A stretch of 14,374 nucleotides of DNA from assembly GCF_958350005.1 (NCBI RefSeq), contig NZ_CATWFF010000034.1, positions 1 through 14,374 on the forward strand. The letters are read 5' to 3'. Shown here in pieces: positions 13,451 through 14,374 of the stretch. Every line of letters begins with the position of its first letter. Positions within the stretch are counted from its first letter, which is position 1. The notes under the pieces are model-generated. The model saw only the letters and a list, made by a program, of their open reading frames with translations, was not told where the DNA came from and made no database searches. The position numbers and the translations under genes are program-made. The stretch is from an uncultured Megasphaera sp. Its GTDB lineage: Bacteria > Bacillota > Negativicutes > Veillonellales > Megasphaeraceae.

Positions 13451-14374
13451 GTGGAAATCAGTCTTATTTTACTGCAGGAAATTTTCAAACTGTTCCTCAT
13501 CATGGTTATGGGCTTTGTCCTCATCCGGACAGGGAAGCTGAAAGCATCGGACGGCCGGGCTCTGTCCATTTTGCTGGTTTATCTTATTTTGCCCTGTGTC
13601 ATCATTCATTCTTTCCAGATCGAGGCAGAAGATCAGGTCAAAACAGGGCTGCTCTTTGCCCTGGGCGCGTCTGTTGCCGTTCACGTCATCTTTATTATCC
13701 TTACGGCCCTGCTGCGTCCGGCGCTGCGGCTGAAAGCCATCGAACAGGCTTCGCTCATTTATACCAATGCAGGTATTCTCGTCTTTCCCCTGATTATTGC
13801 GCTGCTGGGGACACAGTACGTCATCTATCCCTGTACGTATATGGTGGTCCAGCTGACGCTGCTGTGGACCCATGGCAGCCATTTGCTGTGTGAACAGGGG
13901 GAAGTACACTTTAAGAATATTATTGGCAACATTAATATTTTGGCTATTATTGCTGGTGCAGTCCTGTTTATATTTCAGATCAAAATTCCGCCCCTGCTGG
14001 ATCAGACCATGAACAGCGTAGGCATGATGATTGGTCCTGTAGGCATGCTCATTACAGGCATGGCCATTGCTGACTGCAACTTGAAGGAAATCTTCTGTAA
14101 GCTCCATAACTACCTGCCTGTACTGCTGCGCCTCGTAGCCTATCCCTTTCTGCTGGTAGCTATCTTTGCCGGACTCCATATGGCCTCGTTTATTGACGAT
14201 GGCAAAGCCGTTCTCATGACGATCTTCATTGCGTCTATCACACCGACGGCGGCAGTTGTCACGTCCATGGCCGAACTGTACGATCAGGATCCGACGTATT
14301 CGGCAGAATTGTGTGTCCTGTCTACGGTCCTGTCTATTGGCACCATGCCGGCTCTGGTATTTGTATTCCAATAT
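13451..14374 (+). CDS. AEC family transporter (auxin efflux carrier type), partial at 3' end
   Basis: An integral membrane transporter of the AEC family, members of which move organic acids such as malate or malonate. The 308 codons present show many hydrophobic helices, starting with LILLQEIFKLFLIMVMGFVLI and LLVYLILPCVIIHSF. The family hallmark YTNAGILVFPLI, with N106 and P113, lies before the first-half repeat ends, and the second half begins near GNINILAIIAGAVLFIF. No stop codon is reached, so the C-terminus is outside the window; most of the usual length of about 310 residues is present. The GTG at 13451 is taken as start because AAAGGCGG ends 8 bases before it; the first in-frame ATG would cut into the first helix. 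No separate promoter is visible in the 29 bases after the terminator. Substrate unknown. Confidence 0.85.
   Translation, partial: MEISLILLQEIFKLFLIMVMGFVLIRTGKLKASDGRALSILLVYLILPCVIIHSFQIEAEDQVKTGLLFALGASVAVHVIFIILTALLRPALRLKAIEQASLIYTNAGILVFPLIIALLGTQYVIYPCTYMVVQLTLLWTHGSHLLCEQGEVHFKNIIGNINILAIIAGAVLFIFQIKIPPLLDQTMNSVGMMIGPVGMLITGMAIADCNLKEIFCKLHNYLPVLLRLVAYPFLLVAIFAGLHMASFIDDGKAVLMTIFIASITPTAAVVTSMAELYDQDPTYSAELCVLSTVLSIGTMPALVFVFQY

Noticed and set aside
13240..13893. Open frame of 217 codons on the plus strand across the small ORF, terminator and transporter start
   Set aside because: It crosses a strong terminator and is out of frame with the membrane-transporter reading, which shows helices and family motifs to the window end.

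Overview
The window looks like chromosomal DNA of an anaerobic Negativicutes bacterium, most likely Megasphaera or a close relative. This is inferred from gene content (RseC-like protein, paired DUF445 proteins, a stand-alone FAD-linked D-lactate/glycolate-type dehydrogenase, T-box-controlled ilvC), purine-rich Shine-Dalgarno sites typical of Firmicutes, and moderate GC. No phage, insertion sequence, CRISPR array, rRNA or tRNA gene is visible. The genus was not tested against a database.

Left block, plus strand (37-5578): an RseC/MucC-like membrane protein closed by a terminator; an MBL-fold hydrolase with its own extended -10 promoter; two tandem DUF445 membrane proteins one base apart; a long hairpin terminator fused to the next promoter; and a GlcD-type FAD-linked dehydrogenase.

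Middle block, minus strand (5582-9858): a PflA-like radical SAM protein ending 3 bp from the dehydrogenase; ilvC with a full T-box leader (consensus promoter, stem I with probable CTC leucine specifier, T-box motif, terminator); and a translationally coupled pair, a LysR regulator and an unrecognised 260-residue protein. The ketol-acid reductoisomerase has Tyr-Glu where NADPH-dependent enzymes usually carry a basic residue, which hints at NADH use.

Right block, plus strand (10041-14374): dinB (DNA polymerase IV) with a 96-residue protein of unknown function; a 356-bp gap packed with DnaA-box sequences; nagA; a promoter followed by a 48-codon membrane-protein ORF and a strong terminator; and an AEC-family transporter with a GTG start that runs off the window end.

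The strongest unexplained signal is the gap at 11534-11889. It has ten DnaA-box-like 9-mers, five of them exact, plus a perfect 12-bp inverted repeat and a second repeated motif. It could be a replication origin or a DnaA-titration/regulatory locus. dnaA and dnaN are not in view, so the choice is open.
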